Origin: Bradyrhizobium sp. RP6 | Lineage (GTDB): Bacteria; Pseudomonadota; Alphaproteobacteria; Rhizobiales; Xanthobacteraceae | DNA length: 64,000 nucleotides | Reading direction: 5' to 3' | NCBI RefSeq assembly: GCF_003837805.1 | Contig: NZ_RQIT01000003.1 | Span: 367,900 to 431,899 of the forward strand | Shown: positions 1 to 8,507 of the stretch, one piece after another | Numbering within the stretch: the first letter of the stretch is position 1 | How the letters are laid out: every line of letters begins with the position of its first letter | Translations under genes and position numbers: made by a program | Notes under the pieces: generated by a model | Databases searched by the model: none | What the model saw: the letters and a program-made list of their open reading frames with translations, nothing else | What the model was told of the DNA's origin: nothing

Positions 1-617
1 TTCTTCACGTCCACGTTGAGGCCCCAATGCTTGTCGAACATATAGTCGAAGCCGAATTGCACGGCGCCGCCCCAGGCGTTGCTGACATGTAGGTTGGTGA
101 CGGTGAGGCCGCCGAACGCGGTGTTCGACGCCGAACTGTTGAAGAACACCGTATAGTTCACGCCGGCGCCGATATAGGGCTTGAAGGCGCCGAAATTGGT
201 GAAGTGGTATTGCAGCGTGAGCGTCGGCGGCAGCAGCGTGGTCTTGCCGATATCGAGCCCCTGAAGCGTGCCCGTTCCGGTGATGTGGTGCCTTGTCACG
301 CCGAGGATCAGCTCAGCCGCGATGTTCGGGGTGAAGAAATAGGAGATGTCGAGCTCGGGGACGACCTGGTTGCTGATATCGAGGCCCGAGTTCGGCGACG
401 ACAGAGCAGGGACACCCGCGACATTCACCGTGCTGTCACCGCCGTCCGGCAAGACGCCGAGAACACGCAGACGGATCATCCAGGGATTCCAGGCCTCCAC
501 CGGCGGCGGCGCCTTCTTGTAAACCGGCAGATCGGCGGCCTGCGCCGTGGCAAAGGTCCCCACGAGCATCGCACCGAGCGTCGCGAGCCGCGCCAGGTTT
601 CTTATTGTTCCGTCCAT
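1..617 (-). CDS. OmpW family outer membrane protein (C-terminus beyond left edge)
   Basis: Small outer-membrane beta-barrel of the OmpW type. The ATG at 617 opens a signal peptide (hydrophobic residues about 8-24, AQA cleavage near residue 27). The mature part starts ADLPVYKK and shows the alternating aromatic/polar strands of OmpW proteins, including 'NIAAELILG', 'LQYHF...FKPYIGAGVNYT' and 'WGGAVQFGFDYMFDKHWGLNVDVKK', the usual penultimate strands. The frame is open to base 1, so only the last strand or so is missing. A FixK/FNR-type box lies 76 bases upstream. In enterobacteria ompW is known to respond to oxygen through FNR, so regulation by oxygen is a reasonable inference here. Confidence 0.85.
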   Translation of the reverse strand, partial: MDGTIRNLARLATLGAMLVGTFATAQAADLPVYKKAPPPVEAWNPWMIRLRVLGVLPDGGDSTVNVAGVPALSSPNSGLDISNQVVPELDISYFFTPNIAAELILGVTRHHITGTGTLQGLDIGKTTLLPPTLTLQYHFTNFGAFKPYIGAGVNYTVFFNSSASNTAFGGLTVTNLHVSNAWGGAVQFGFDYMFDKHWGLNVDVK

Positions 618-692
618 ATCAATCCCCTTCAGCCATATCTGCGCATCGTTGCGCGACATCAGCGTCAGAGCAGAAAGGGGATGGTGAAGGAT

Positions 693-706
693 TTGATGCC
701 GATCAA
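693..706 (-). promoter_or_regulatory. FixK/FNR-type box upstream of the OmpW gene
   Basis: TTGATGCCGATCAA is a perfect TTGAT-N4-ATCAA palindrome and matches the TTG(A/C)-N6-(T/G)CAA form bound by FixK2/FNR proteins. The symmetry extends one base each side (692-707) and, less one base, to 691-708. Its centre is 82.5 bases upstream of the OmpW start; with the box at the usual -41.5 position the transcript would start near 658 and leave a 5' leader of about 40 bases. The nearest gene in the other direction is convergent, so OmpW is the only sensible target. Confidence 0.65.
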
Positions 707-797
707 ATCAGGACCAACGCGACACGATTTGGCTGCTGCGTTGCAGAAGTGTCACGACGGATGCGCGTCAATGACACCGGATGATACCGTCACCGAT

Positions 798-1064
798 TTA
801 CGGCCGCTCGGGATTATTCAGCATGTACTCGCCGAGATCGCGCTGGCGGCGGTCGGCGCGGGCAATGGCGGCATTGCGCTGGACATCGCGGTCCTTGCGG
901 CAGGCCACGTATTCCGGCGAGCCCTGCGCATGGCCCCGGCTCTGGCAGACCGCGTCATCATCATCGCCGCCCATCGCCACCGGCGTCTGGTAGCGCGCGG
1001 AGCAAGCGGAGAGAGCAATGGCGAGCAGAGAGATTGCTCCATACTGCGCGAGTTTGGCTGACAT
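798..1064 (-). CDS. small lipoprotein, unknown function
   Basis: An 88-residue protein if started at MSAKLAQYGAISLL (1064). It has a lipoprotein signal with lipobox L-S-A-C (hydrophobic stretch about residues 9-19), so it is probably membrane-anchored. The mature part has a run of four aspartates, two cysteines ('DDAVCQSRGHAQGSPEYVACRKDRD') and a charged tail. The frame runs upstream to 1109, but that extension lies in a palindromic repeat and lacks a good start. I recognise no functional family. It may be an entericidin-like or general envelope lipoprotein. Confidence 0.7.
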   Translation of the reverse strand: MSAKLAQYGAISLLAIALSACSARYQTPVAMGGDDDDAVCQSRGHAQGSPEYVACRKDRDVQRNAAIARADRRQRDLGEYMLNNPERP

Positions 1065-1088
1065 TTGGTCGTCCTGTCTCATTCGTCG

Positions 1089-1165
1089 TTGCCGGGCTTG
1101 ACCCGGCAATCCATCGAAATCAAGGCAAGTGCTTGCTCATAGATGGATGCCCGGGTCCCGGCGCC
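1089..1165. repeat. dispersed palindromic intergenic repeat
   Basis: TTGCCGGG (1089-1096) and CCCGGCAA (1102-1109) form a hairpin, followed by AATCCATC and, after a spacer, a matching GATGGATGCCCGGGTC end near 1143-1158. The same design (two GC hairpins joined by ATCCATC/GATGGAT) recurs at 11904-11981. Such elements are common between genes in Bradyrhizobium-like genomes and often sit in 3' regions. Confidence 0.6.
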
Positions 1166-1247
1166 GCCAAGGCTATGCCGGGCATTTGGTTTAGGGCCGG
1201 CGAAGCTATGCGAAGACGGCAAGCCCGGGCACGACGGATGGGCAAAC

Positions 1248-3170
1248 TCACACCCTTCCCTTCAGCGCCTCCCCGATCTCCTCCAGCGCCTTGGGATCCT
1301 CGATCGTCGCCGGCATGGTCCAGGATTCGCCGTCGGCGATCTTCTTGATGGTACCGCGCAGGATCTTTCCGGAACGCGTCTTGGGCAGCCGGCCGACGGT
1401 GATGGCGAGCTTGAAGGCGGCCACCGGGCCGAGCTTGTCGCGCACCAGTGCGATGATCTCCTTCTCGATCTCGGCCGGCGGGCGCTTCACGCCGGCCTTG
1501 AGCACCAGGAAGCCGCAGGGCACCTCGCCCTTGATCGCGTCCTTGACGCCGAGCACGGCGCATTCGGCGACATCAGGGTGCGAGGCCAAAATCTCCTCCA
1601 TGCCGCCGGTGGAGAGCCGATGGCCGGCGACATTGATGATGTCGTCGGTGCGGCCCATGACGAAGACATAGCCGTCCTCGTCCTTGTAGCCGGCATCGGA
1701 GGTTTTGTAATAGCCGGGGAATTCGCTGAGGTAAGCCTCCTTGAAGCGCTCGTCCTGATTCCACAGCGTCGGCAGACAGCCCGGCGGCATCGGCAGCTTG
1801 ATGACGATCGAGCCCATGATGTTGGTGCCGACCGGTTTTGCCGCTTCATCGACGATATCGACCTGGTAGCCCGGCATCGGCACCGTCGGCGAGCCGTGCT
1901 TCACGGGCAGCATGCCGAGGCCGACCGGATTGCCGGCGATGCACCAGCCGGTCTCGGTCTGCCACCAATGGTCGATCACCGGCACCTTCAGCTGCTGCTC
2001 CGCCCATTCCACCGTCGGCGGATCGGCGCGCTCGCCGGCGAGAAACAGCGTGCGGAATTTGGAGAGGTCGTACTGCCGGATGAATTTCCCTTCCGGATCG
2101 TCCTTGCGGATGGCGCGGAATGCGGTCGGAGCGGTGAAGAAGGCCACCGCCTTGTGCTCGGAGATCACGCGCCAGAACGCGCCGGCATCGGGCGTGCCGA
2201 CCGGCTTGCCCTCGTACATGATCGAGGTCGCGCCATGAAACAGCGGGCCGTAGACGATGTAGCTGTGGCCGACCACCCAGCCGATGTCGGAGCCGCACCA
2301 CCAGACCTCGCCCGGCTTGACGCCATAGAGGTTGAACATCGACCATTTCACCGCGACGAGATGTCCGCCATTGTCGCGCACGACGCCCTTGGGCACGCCG
2401 GTCGTCCCCGAGGTATAGAGGATGTAGAGCGGATCGGTCGCGGCGACAGGCACGCAAGCCGCGCTCTTGCCGTCGTTCAGCGCCTTTCGGCGCAGGCCGG
2501 CCCAGTCGTAGTCGCGGCTTGGCGTCATCTCGCAGGTGAGTTGCGGGCGCTGCAGCACGATGCAGGCCTTCGGCTTGCTGCCGGCAAGCCTGATTGCCTC
2601 GTCGAGCAGCGGCTTGTAATGGACGATACGGCCGGGCTCGATGCCGCAGCTGGCGGAGAGGATCAGCTTCGGCTGCGCATCGTCGATGCGGGTGGCGAGC
2701 TCTTTCGCGGCAAAGCCGCCGAACACCACGGAGTGCACCGCGCCGATGCGCGCGCAGGCGAGCATCGCGACCACCGCTTCCGGCACCATCGGCATATAGA
2801 GGATGACGCGGTCGCCCTTGGCGACGCCGAAGTCCTGCATGACGGCGGCGAGCGCCTGGACCTCGTTCAGCAGTTCGGCATAGGTGAGTTTGGTGACCGA
2901 ATTGGTCAGCGGCGAATCATGGATCAGCGCGACCTGATCGGCACGGCCGCGTTCGACATGGCGGTCGAGCGCGTTGTAGCAGGTGTTGACGACGCCGCCG
3001 GCAAACCAGCGGCCGTAGGTTCCTTGCGAGGGATCGAAGATCCTCGTCGGAGGCTCGATCCAGTCGATCTCCTTCGCGGCCTCGGCCCAGAAACCTTCGG
3101 GATCGGCCAGCGAGCGCGCGTGGACCTCATGATAACGACTTTTGCCGTCGGCGTTCCCTTGGACGTTCAT
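1248..3170 (-). CDS. prpE: propionyl-CoA synthetase (propionate--CoA ligase)
   Basis: A 640-residue cytoplasmic acyl-CoA synthetase of the acetyl/propionyl-CoA synthetase subfamily. It activates propionate with ATP and CoA through an acyl-AMP. The N-terminal ACS domain ('YGRWFAGGVVNTCYNALDRH', residues about 52-71) is followed by the AMP-binding P-loop YTSGTTGVPKG at 252-262, 'HWWQTETGW' in the substrate region and the C-terminal acetylation motif PKTRSGKILR at 596-605 with the catalytic, acetylatable lysine at 602. The lack of the longer N-terminus of AcsA and the 'WCGSDIGWVVGHSYIVYGPL' segment point to PrpE rather than acetyl-CoA synthetase. It stands alone; no methylcitrate genes are adjacent. 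Confidence 0.9.
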   Translation of the reverse strand: MNVQGNADGKSRYHEVHARSLADPEGFWAEAAKEIDWIEPPTRIFDPSQGTYGRWFAGGVVNTCYNALDRHVERGRADQVALIHDSPLTNSVTKLTYAELLNEVQALAAVMQDFGVAKGDRVILYMPMVPEAVVAMLACARIGAVHSVVFGGFAAKELATRIDDAQPKLILSASCGIEPGRIVHYKPLLDEAIRLAGSKPKACIVLQRPQLTCEMTPSRDYDWAGLRRKALNDGKSAACVPVAATDPLYILYTSGTTGVPKGVVRDNGGHLVAVKWSMFNLYGVKPGEVWWCGSDIGWVVGHSYIVYGPLFHGATSIMYEGKPVGTPDAGAFWRVISEHKAVAFFTAPTAFRAIRKDDPEGKFIRQYDLSKFRTLFLAGERADPPTVEWAEQQLKVPVIDHWWQTETGWCIAGNPVGLGMLPVKHGSPTVPMPGYQVDIVDEAAKPVGTNIMGSIVIKLPMPPGCLPTLWNQDERFKEAYLSEFPGYYKTSDAGYKDEDGYVFVMGRTDDIINVAGHRLSTGGMEEILASHPDVAECAVLGVKDAIKGEVPCGFLVLKAGVKRPPAEIEKEIIALVRDKLGPVAAFKLAITVGRLPKTRSGKILRGTIKKIADGESWTMPATIEDPKALEEIGEALKGRV

Positions 3171-3438
3171 TCCCGCGCTCCCGTGCCTTTATTCGCCCTG
3201 CCCGTGACCCTTGTGGCAGGACAGGCGCCCCGCCATGACCAGGATCAATTGCCGGCCTTGTTGTGGGCTTATTTTCGCGGGAACGGGCCGCGGTTCAAGC
3301 TCAAAAGGATGGGCCTTTCGGGGAAGACACAACTACCGCCGCGGGCGGTGCGCGCGTAGCCCCGCTTGCGGGGGGCGGGGCCTCTGGAAGGACGGTGGCG
3401 GTTCGACTCGAGGAGTGACGACAAGTTCGGAACGCTTC

Positions 3439-4824
3439 TCAGCTCTCCATCGCGTTCAGCTTCTGCAGCCGCTGCTGCATGATCTTCTTGAGATCATAGT
3501 CGGGCCGGCCGAAACTGGCGTTGCGGGTGGCGAGGAAATCGCGCTGGGTCTTGCGCAAATCGCCGGCCGAGCGCTTGCTCGCCAGCTTCAGCACGCGCGC
3601 ATAGGCTTCGGCGATCCGGCGGTCGAGCACGCCCAGCTGGGGATCGGCGCAGATCACCTTCTCGACCTCGCGCTTCGCCGTGGCGCAATCGAATGACGGG
3701 CCGTTGCCGGAAGCCGCATTCAGCGGACGCAGCGGCTCGGCGCCGAATTTCGCGATCTCGGCGATCATGGCACGACGGCCGCTGGCTGCATTCTCGTTAC
3801 CGGGATCAAGCTTCAGCGCCGTCTCGTAATCGGCCAGCGCCTTCTTGCGCTCGCCCATCTTCTTGTAGAGCACGGCGCGGTTGTTGTAGGTCTTTGCGAA
3901 GTTCGGATCGAGCTCGAGCGCGGCATCATAGTCGCTCAGCGCAGCCCCGAGCTCGCCCTTGAACTGGTAGGAATCGCCGCGGTTGGTCAGGAAGTTGGCG
4001 CGCCGCTCACGCCTAATCGCTTCGTCGTAATCGGCGATGGCCTTGTCGTACTCGCCCATCGCCGCATAGGCGAGGCCGCGATTGTCGTAATATTCCGGCA
4101 CCTTCGGATCGAGCCTGATGGCCTCGGTGTTGTCGGCGACCGATTTGTCGTTCTGGCCGAGCTTCTTCCAGGCCGCGCCGCGGTTGGTGTAGGTGCGAGG
4201 CCGGTTGGGGTCGAGCCGCAAGGCCTCGTCGAAATTCTCGATCGCCTTTTCGTTGTCGCCACCGAGATAGTAGGTCACGCCGCGGTCGGACCAGGCCTGC
4301 GCATCATTCGGCTTCAGCTTGATCGCCTCGGCGTAATCGGCGAGCGCGCGGTCGAGCCGACGCTGATTGGTGTAGACCACGCCGCGCGACTCGTAAGCCT
4401 CCGCATCCTGCGGATCGAGCTCGATCGCCCTGGTCAAATCCGCCGCAGCACGGTTGAGATCACCGCCGGCCTCGCGCAGCAGGTCGCCGCGCAGGCGCCA
4501 GGCCTTTGCGTTCCCGCCGTCGAGCGCGATGGCGCGGTCCAGATCGCGCAGCGCCTGCGATTGCCCTCCAGGGGTTCGCGCATTGGCTTCGGCGCGGACG
4601 ACGAGGGCCGCGCTACGATCGGAGGTCGGATTTGCGGTCTTGTCGATGATGGCGCTGCACGCCGGGATCAACTCGGCCGGGGCAGCCCTGCCGTCCAGCA
4701 CGCACTCGGTGCTCGCCGCGGCTGGGGCCGCGAGAACAAGACTCATTGCCGCGCCGAGAAAGAAGGCGCGAAGCGAGATTTTGGCAGGCGAAAGCGCTTG
4801 CGCGGAAGAATGCGTGCCGCACAT
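3439..4824 (-). CDS. secreted TPR-repeat protein with C-terminal LprI-like domain
   Basis: A 461-residue protein with an N-terminal signal peptide (hydrophobic about 17-37, AAAS cleavage) followed by about eight tetratricopeptide repeats between residues 75 and 355. The repeats are regular 34-residue units with the pattern 'AxxxRGxxYxxxGxxxxAIxDxxxAIxLDP'. The C-terminal about 85 residues ('FDCATAKREVEKVICADPQLGVLDRRIAEAY') match the LprI/DUF1311 domain with paired cysteines. TPRs bind protein partners and LprI domains inhibit lysozyme in mycobacteria, so a periplasmic envelope role is likely but unproven. The next gene upstream is a shorter paralogue with the same C-terminal domain. Confidence 0.8.
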   Translation of the reverse strand: MCGTHSSAQALSPAKISLRAFFLGAAMSLVLAAPAAASTECVLDGRAAPAELIPACSAIIDKTANPTSDRSAALVVRAEANARTPGGQSQALRDLDRAIALDGGNAKAWRLRGDLLREAGGDLNRAAADLTRAIELDPQDAEAYESRGVVYTNQRRLDRALADYAEAIKLKPNDAQAWSDRGVTYYLGGDNEKAIENFDEALRLDPNRPRTYTNRGAAWKKLGQNDKSVADNTEAIRLDPKVPEYYDNRGLAYAAMGEYDKAIADYDEAIRRERRANFLTNRGDSYQFKGELGAALSDYDAALELDPNFAKTYNNRAVLYKKMGERKKALADYETALKLDPGNENAASGRRAMIAEIAKFGAEPLRPLNAASGNGPSFDCATAKREVEKVICADPQLGVLDRRIAEAYARVLKLASKRSAGDLRKTQRDFLATRNASFGRPDYDLKKIMQQRLQKLNAMES

Positions 4825-4953
4825 GGCATAGGGCTCCGTGACGTGGGGTTCTCACCGTTGTCGCGGCTGGCAGGAGATGGGTTCAAACCGGCCGGGTCAG
4901 GGACGCACCACTTTTCATTCCCACGCCCTGCTTGCGGGGAGAGGCGAAGCGCC

Positions 4954-5712
4954 TCAAGAGCCGCCCACCCCGTTCAGCCGCTGCAGCCGCTCCTGCATCG
5001 CCTTTTTGAGATCATAGCCCGGCCGGCCGAAACCGGCATTTCGGCGCGCGATGAACTCATCCTGCTCGCGCTGGAACGCCTTGGCTTCATCCGGAGTGCG
5101 CGCCGCGCGGATCACGCGCGCGTTCGCTGCAAAAACCTCCCGGTCGAGATCGGCGAGCTCCCGATTGCCGCAGATCGCCCGTTCCACCGCGCGGCGCGCT
5201 CGCGCGCAATTGAAGCTGGGCTTGCCGGCGACCGCCATCTGCGCGCCGATCCGCTCGAGCTCGCGTGCCATCGCCTTGTGATTGGCCCTGGCCTTCGCGT
5301 GGTTCGGATCGATCTTGAGTGCCGCGCCGAAATCCTGCACCGCCTTCGGCTTGTCGCCCTTCTTCAGCCAGAGCTCGCCGCGCGCGTTGAAGATATCCGC
5401 AAGGCCCGGATCGAGCTCGAGAGCACGGCTGTCATCGGCGATAGCACGGTCGACCTGGTCGTGCCTCGCCAGCAGTGCGCCGCGCGCGATCAGCACCTTG
5501 ATCAGGTCCTCCTTCGCCGTCTTCTCATCGTCGATCACGGCGGCGCAGGCGGTAGCCGCCTTGTCCACGTCGTCGGCCGCGGTCGCCGCAAGGCACAGCT
5601 CGACATCGACCTGTGTCACCGCAACCGACTCGCCTCCGGTCGCAGCATCGGCCGGGGCGGGCGAGAGTGCATAGAGCAGCCCAGCGCCGAACAGGTGAAT
5701 GAAAGAACGCAT
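4954..5712 (-). CDS. secreted protein with short TPR region and LprI-like domain
   Basis: A 252-residue paralogue of the neighbouring TPR/LprI protein. The start at 5712 (MRSFIHLFGAGLLYALSPAPADA) gives a clean signal peptide; the frame extends to 5790, but the added residues are the translation of a 15-base tandem repeat and are unlikely to be real. Two or three TPR-like units ('DRAIADDSRALELDPGLADIFNARGELW...') precede an LprI-type domain with 'FNCARARRAVERAICGNRELADLDREVFA'. Both genes end with almost the same motif ('PGYDLKKAMQERLQRLN' here, 'PDYDLKKIMQQRLQKLN' in the other), which supports tandem duplication. Confidence 0.78.
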   Translation of the reverse strand: MRSFIHLFGAGLLYALSPAPADAATGGESVAVTQVDVELCLAATAADDVDKAATACAAVIDDEKTAKEDLIKVLIARGALLARHDQVDRAIADDSRALELDPGLADIFNARGELWLKKGDKPKAVQDFGAALKIDPNHAKARANHKAMARELERIGAQMAVAGKPSFNCARARRAVERAICGNRELADLDREVFAANARVIRAARTPDEAKAFQREQDEFIARRNAGFGRPGYDLKKAMQERLQRLNGVGGS

Positions 5713-5725
5713 GCTCGTTGATGTC

Positions 5726-5770
5726 GGAGGGTCTTGTCTTGGGGGGTCTTGCCTTGGGGGGTCTTGCCTT
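5726..5770. repeat. three tandem copies of a 15-base unit
   Basis: The units 5726-5740, 5741-5755 and 5756-5770 read GGRGGGTCTTGYCTT; the second and third are identical. They lie just upstream of the start of the LprI-like gene at 5712, in its 5' leader or promoter, and before the divergent antiporter gene. A 15-base period keeps frame, so copy-number change would add or remove RQDPP if the upstream start were used. Confidence 0.8.
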
Positions 5771-5812
5771 GCAGCCGCATTATCCATCATACGGCCGGAT
5801 TGGTGCTAGCTT

Positions 5813-7390
5813 GTGGCGCCGCTCAGATCGGTCTCGGGGATCATCGTGTCGACATTCGAATGGATCATCGCGCTTCTGCTCGGCGCTGTTGCCTTATCGG
5901 CGCTTGCGCGGCGGATCAAGGTCCCCTACCCGACCTTTCTCGCCATCGGTGGCGCTCTGATCGCCTTCGTGCCGTCCAGTCCGTCCTGGGCGCTGGAGCC
6001 GGACCTGGCATTGGCTCTTTTTGTCGCACCGGTGCTGCTCGATGCCGCCTTCGACACCTCGCTGCGCGATCTGCGCAACAACTGGGTTCCGGTCTCGACC
6101 CTGGTGGTCGCCGCGGTCGGCCTGACCACGGCCGCCGTGGCCTATGTCGCGCACCGGCTGATGCCCGACATGCCCTGGGCCGCCGCGGTGGCGCTCGGCG
6201 CGATCGTGGCGCCGCCGGATGCGGCCGCTGCCGTCGCGATCCTGAGCCAGGTGAAGCTGCCTCACCGCATGGTGAAGGTGCTGGAGGGCGAGAGCCTGCT
6301 CAACGACGCCAGCGCGCTTCTGATCTATCGCATCGCCGTCGGTGCGGTCGCCACCGAGCACCTGACATGGAGCCAGGTCGCACCGACCATGGCGCTGGCG
6401 CTGGTCGGCAGCGTCGTCGCCGGCCTTGTCGCAGCACGCATCATCGCGCCCATGATGGAGCGCGTGACGGAAGCCCCGAGCGCGATCATCGTTCAGTTCG
6501 CCACCACCTTCATGATCTGGATCGGTGCCGAGCATCTCGGGCTGTCCGGCATCCTCACCATCGTGATCTACGCCATCGCCCTCGCGCGCACCGCGCCGGC
6601 GCGCATGCCGGCCCGGCTGCGGGTGCCGTCCTATGCGGTGTGGGAGACGATGGTGTTCGTGCTCAACGTGCTCGCCTTCATGCTGATCGGCATGCAGATG
6701 CGGCCGATCTGGACGCGGCTCGATGCCGACGTGCGCTGGGAATATTGCGTGGCTGCCGCCTGGATCCTGCTCACGGTCATCCTGGTGCGCCTCGGCTGGG
6801 TGACGTTCTATCGCACGACCCTGCGCGTGCTGATCGCAAACGGACTCTATCATCCGAAGGATCCGAAGCAGATCGCTTCGCCCAAGGGCGGCCTCATCAT
6901 CTCCTGGTGCGGCATGCGCGGCCTCGTCACGCTCGCGACCGCCTTTGCTCTGCCGGAGGGTTTTCCCCATCGCGACTTCATCGTCTTCATCGCCTTTGCG
7001 GTGGTGCTGGGATCGCTCATCATCCAGGGCCTGACGCTGCGGCCGCTGATCCTCGCCTTCGACCTGACGGACGATGATCCCGTCGGCATCGAGGTCGCGC
7101 GAGGTCGCGCGGTCGCCTATCGCGCGGCGCTGGATGCGATCGAGAGCGATCCGTCGGAGGAGGCGGAAATCCTGCGGCTCGAATATCGCGCCATCCTGAT
7201 GCAGACCGAAAACGATCCGAACGGTGGCATCGCCAGCGGCGAATTGCCGGCCGATCCCCTGCGCCGCCGCGCCATCGAGGCCGCACGCAAGTCGATCTTC
7301 GATCTCCGCGCCACCGAGGTGATCGGCGACGATGCGTTTCACCGGCTGGAGGAAGAGCTCGATCGCGCAGAATTGAGCGCGGGAGGATGA
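5813..7390 (+). CDS. CPA1-type Na+/H+ (cation/proton) antiporter
   Basis: A 525-residue inner-membrane transporter exchanging Na+ or K+ for protons. It has about 12 hydrophobic segments between residues 14 and 400, the ion-binding region 'GAIVAPPDAAAAVAIL' (about 130-145), and the NhaP/NHE-like segment 'MVKVLEGESLLNDASALLIYRIAVG' (about 155-180). A further conserved stretch is 'ISWCGMRGLVTLATAFALP'. The C-terminal about 110 residues are hydrophilic and probably a cytoplasmic regulatory tail. The start used is GTG at 5813; a GTG at 5846 (MSTFEWIIALLLG) is equally likely and places the first membrane segment at the very N-terminus. Divergent from the LprI-like gene. Confidence 0.85.
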   Translation: MAPLRSVSGIIVSTFEWIIALLLGAVALSALARRIKVPYPTFLAIGGALIAFVPSSPSWALEPDLALALFVAPVLLDAAFDTSLRDLRNNWVPVSTLVVAAVGLTTAAVAYVAHRLMPDMPWAAAVALGAIVAPPDAAAAVAILSQVKLPHRMVKVLEGESLLNDASALLIYRIAVGAVATEHLTWSQVAPTMALALVGSVVAGLVAARIIAPMMERVTEAPSAIIVQFATTFMIWIGAEHLGLSGILTIVIYAIALARTAPARMPARLRVPSYAVWETMVFVLNVLAFMLIGMQMRPIWTRLDADVRWEYCVAAAWILLTVILVRLGWVTFYRTTLRVLIANGLYHPKDPKQIASPKGGLIISWCGMRGLVTLATAFALPEGFPHRDFIVFIAFAVVLGSLIIQGLTLRPLILAFDLTDDDPVGIEVARGRAVAYRAALDAIESDPSEEAEILRLEYRAILMQTENDPNGGIASGELPADPLRRRAIEAARKSIFDLRATEVIGDDAFHRLEEELDRAELSAGG

Positions 7391-7411
7391 GGCAACCCCG
7401 CGACACAAACT

Positions 7412-7604
7412 CGGTGTCGTCCGGACAAGCGAAGCTCCAGACGACGCGCAGCGTTGAGTGGAGCGGAGTGCAGATCCGGGATTCATAGCCGCAGGGAAGG
7501 GTTTGACGAAGACTCGGAGTGACCAGCCTGCCCCAAACGTGGCCCGGTGATTTTGGGCTCCGGATCGGCGCGCGCTCAGGGCGCGCTTGTCCGGGACGAC
7601 AGCG
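7412..7604. repeat. intergenic repeat region between antiporter and membrane-protein genes
   Basis: The spacer opens with GTCGTCCGGACAAGCG-like sequence near 7414 and closes with GCGCGCTTGTCCGGGACGAC (7581-7600), so the ends are inverted copies of each other. A second copy of the closing half is found downstream of the next gene at 8452-8492. I see no coding frame in it. Confidence 0.55.
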
Positions 7605-7612
7605 GAGGATGA

Positions 7613-8428
7613 ATGGCCGCCTTTGAACCAAATGCCGCCTCTCCAGACACACTCCAGATGACGACCCTGATCGACGACCGTCGTGTGCGCGCGCGTGATG
7701 CGTCGCCTGCACGATATTTTTATTTCCACATGGCCCTGGCCTGCGCGGCCACCGCCTTTCTCGGCTTCGCACCGACCTATTGGGTGCCGCTCGCCAACCG
7801 GACGCTCTCCGCAAGTCCCGTGATTCACTTTCACGGACTCTTGTTCTTCACCTGGTCGCTCTACTTCGTGCTCCAGAGCTGGCTCGCTGCTTCGGGTCGT
7901 GTGGTCAATCACCGCTCGCTCGGCATCGCCGGCGTATCGCTCGCGACTGCGATGACAATTTTCGGCTTCCTCGCCTCGGTGCACGTGATGCAGCATTCCG
8001 CCGCGCTCGGGCAGAAGGACGCCGGCATCGGCTTCTCGATCGTACCGATGAGCGGAATTGCGTTCTTCGCCGTGGTGTTCGTGCTGGCGATCATGAACAC
8101 GCGCAGGCCCGAGATTCACAAGCGCCTGATGCTGCTGGCGGCGGTCTCGATCCTCGATGCCGCGATCGCGCGCTGGTTCCTGACCTTTCTCGCACCTCCC
8201 GGACCGCCCGGTCCACCGCCGGTGCCCGTGACGATTGCGCCGGCTGTGGTCGCCGCCCTCCTGCTCGTCGTCGCCATGGTGCGCGACTGGCGCACCGAAG
8301 GCCGCGTACATCCGGTCTACATCTACGGCACGCTCGCGCTTTTGGCAGTGAAGGTGCTGAACTGGCCGATCAGCGAGAGCGCCGCGTGGCATGCGTTCGC
8401 CGGCGGCATCCTGGCGCTGGCGCAGTAG
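7613..8428 (+). CDS. multi-pass membrane protein, unknown function
   Basis: A 271-residue protein with about seven hydrophobic segments (about 36-55, 70-92, 102-125, 145-163, 173-193, 205-223, 240-262). Conserved-looking histidines occur in 'SPVIHFHGLLFFTWSLYFVLQSWLA' and 'RRPEIHKRLMLLAAVSILDAAIARW', which could bind heme or metal as in cytochrome-b561-like proteins, but I cannot place the family. The ATG at 7613 follows GGAGG at 7604-7608; an internal ATG at 7658 is an alternative. It stands alone between two palindromic repeats. Confidence 0.7.
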   Translation: MAAFEPNAASPDTLQMTTLIDDRRVRARDASPARYFYFHMALACAATAFLGFAPTYWVPLANRTLSASPVIHFHGLLFFTWSLYFVLQSWLAASGRVVNHRSLGIAGVSLATAMTIFGFLASVHVMQHSAALGQKDAGIGFSIVPMSGIAFFAVVFVLAIMNTRRPEIHKRLMLLAAVSILDAAIARWFLTFLAPPGPPGPPPVPVTIAPAVVAALLLVVAMVRDWRTEGRVHPVYIYGTLALLAVKVLNWPISESAAWHAFAGGILALAQ

Positions 8429-8444
8429 GTGGCGACAAACTCCG

Positions 8445-8497
8445 TTATCGTCCGGATCGGAGCGCGCTTGAGGGCGCGCTCGTCCGGGATGACGGTG
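8445..8497. repeat. dispersed intergenic repeat (copy of 7561-7604)
   Basis: The stretch CCGGATCGGAGCGCGCTTGA followed by GGGCGCGCTCGTCCGGGATGAC closely resembles 7558-7600. It holds an internal GC hairpin (GAGCGCGC...GCGCGCTC) and lies between the convergent ends of the membrane-protein and SDR genes, so it could act as a bidirectional terminator. Confidence 0.55.
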
Positions 8498-8507
8498 GAG
8501 ATTGGAA

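Noticed and set aside
1143..3359. A long plus-strand open frame opposite the propionyl-CoA synthetase gene
   Set aside because: It is antisense to a well-conserved enzyme, has Arg/His/Asp-rich composition typical of mirror frames in high-GC DNA and no family resemblance.
5894..8392. An 832-codon minus-strand open frame over the antiporter and next gene
   Set aside because: It covers two real plus-strand genes with clear protein families and their spacer; composition is that of a mirror frame.
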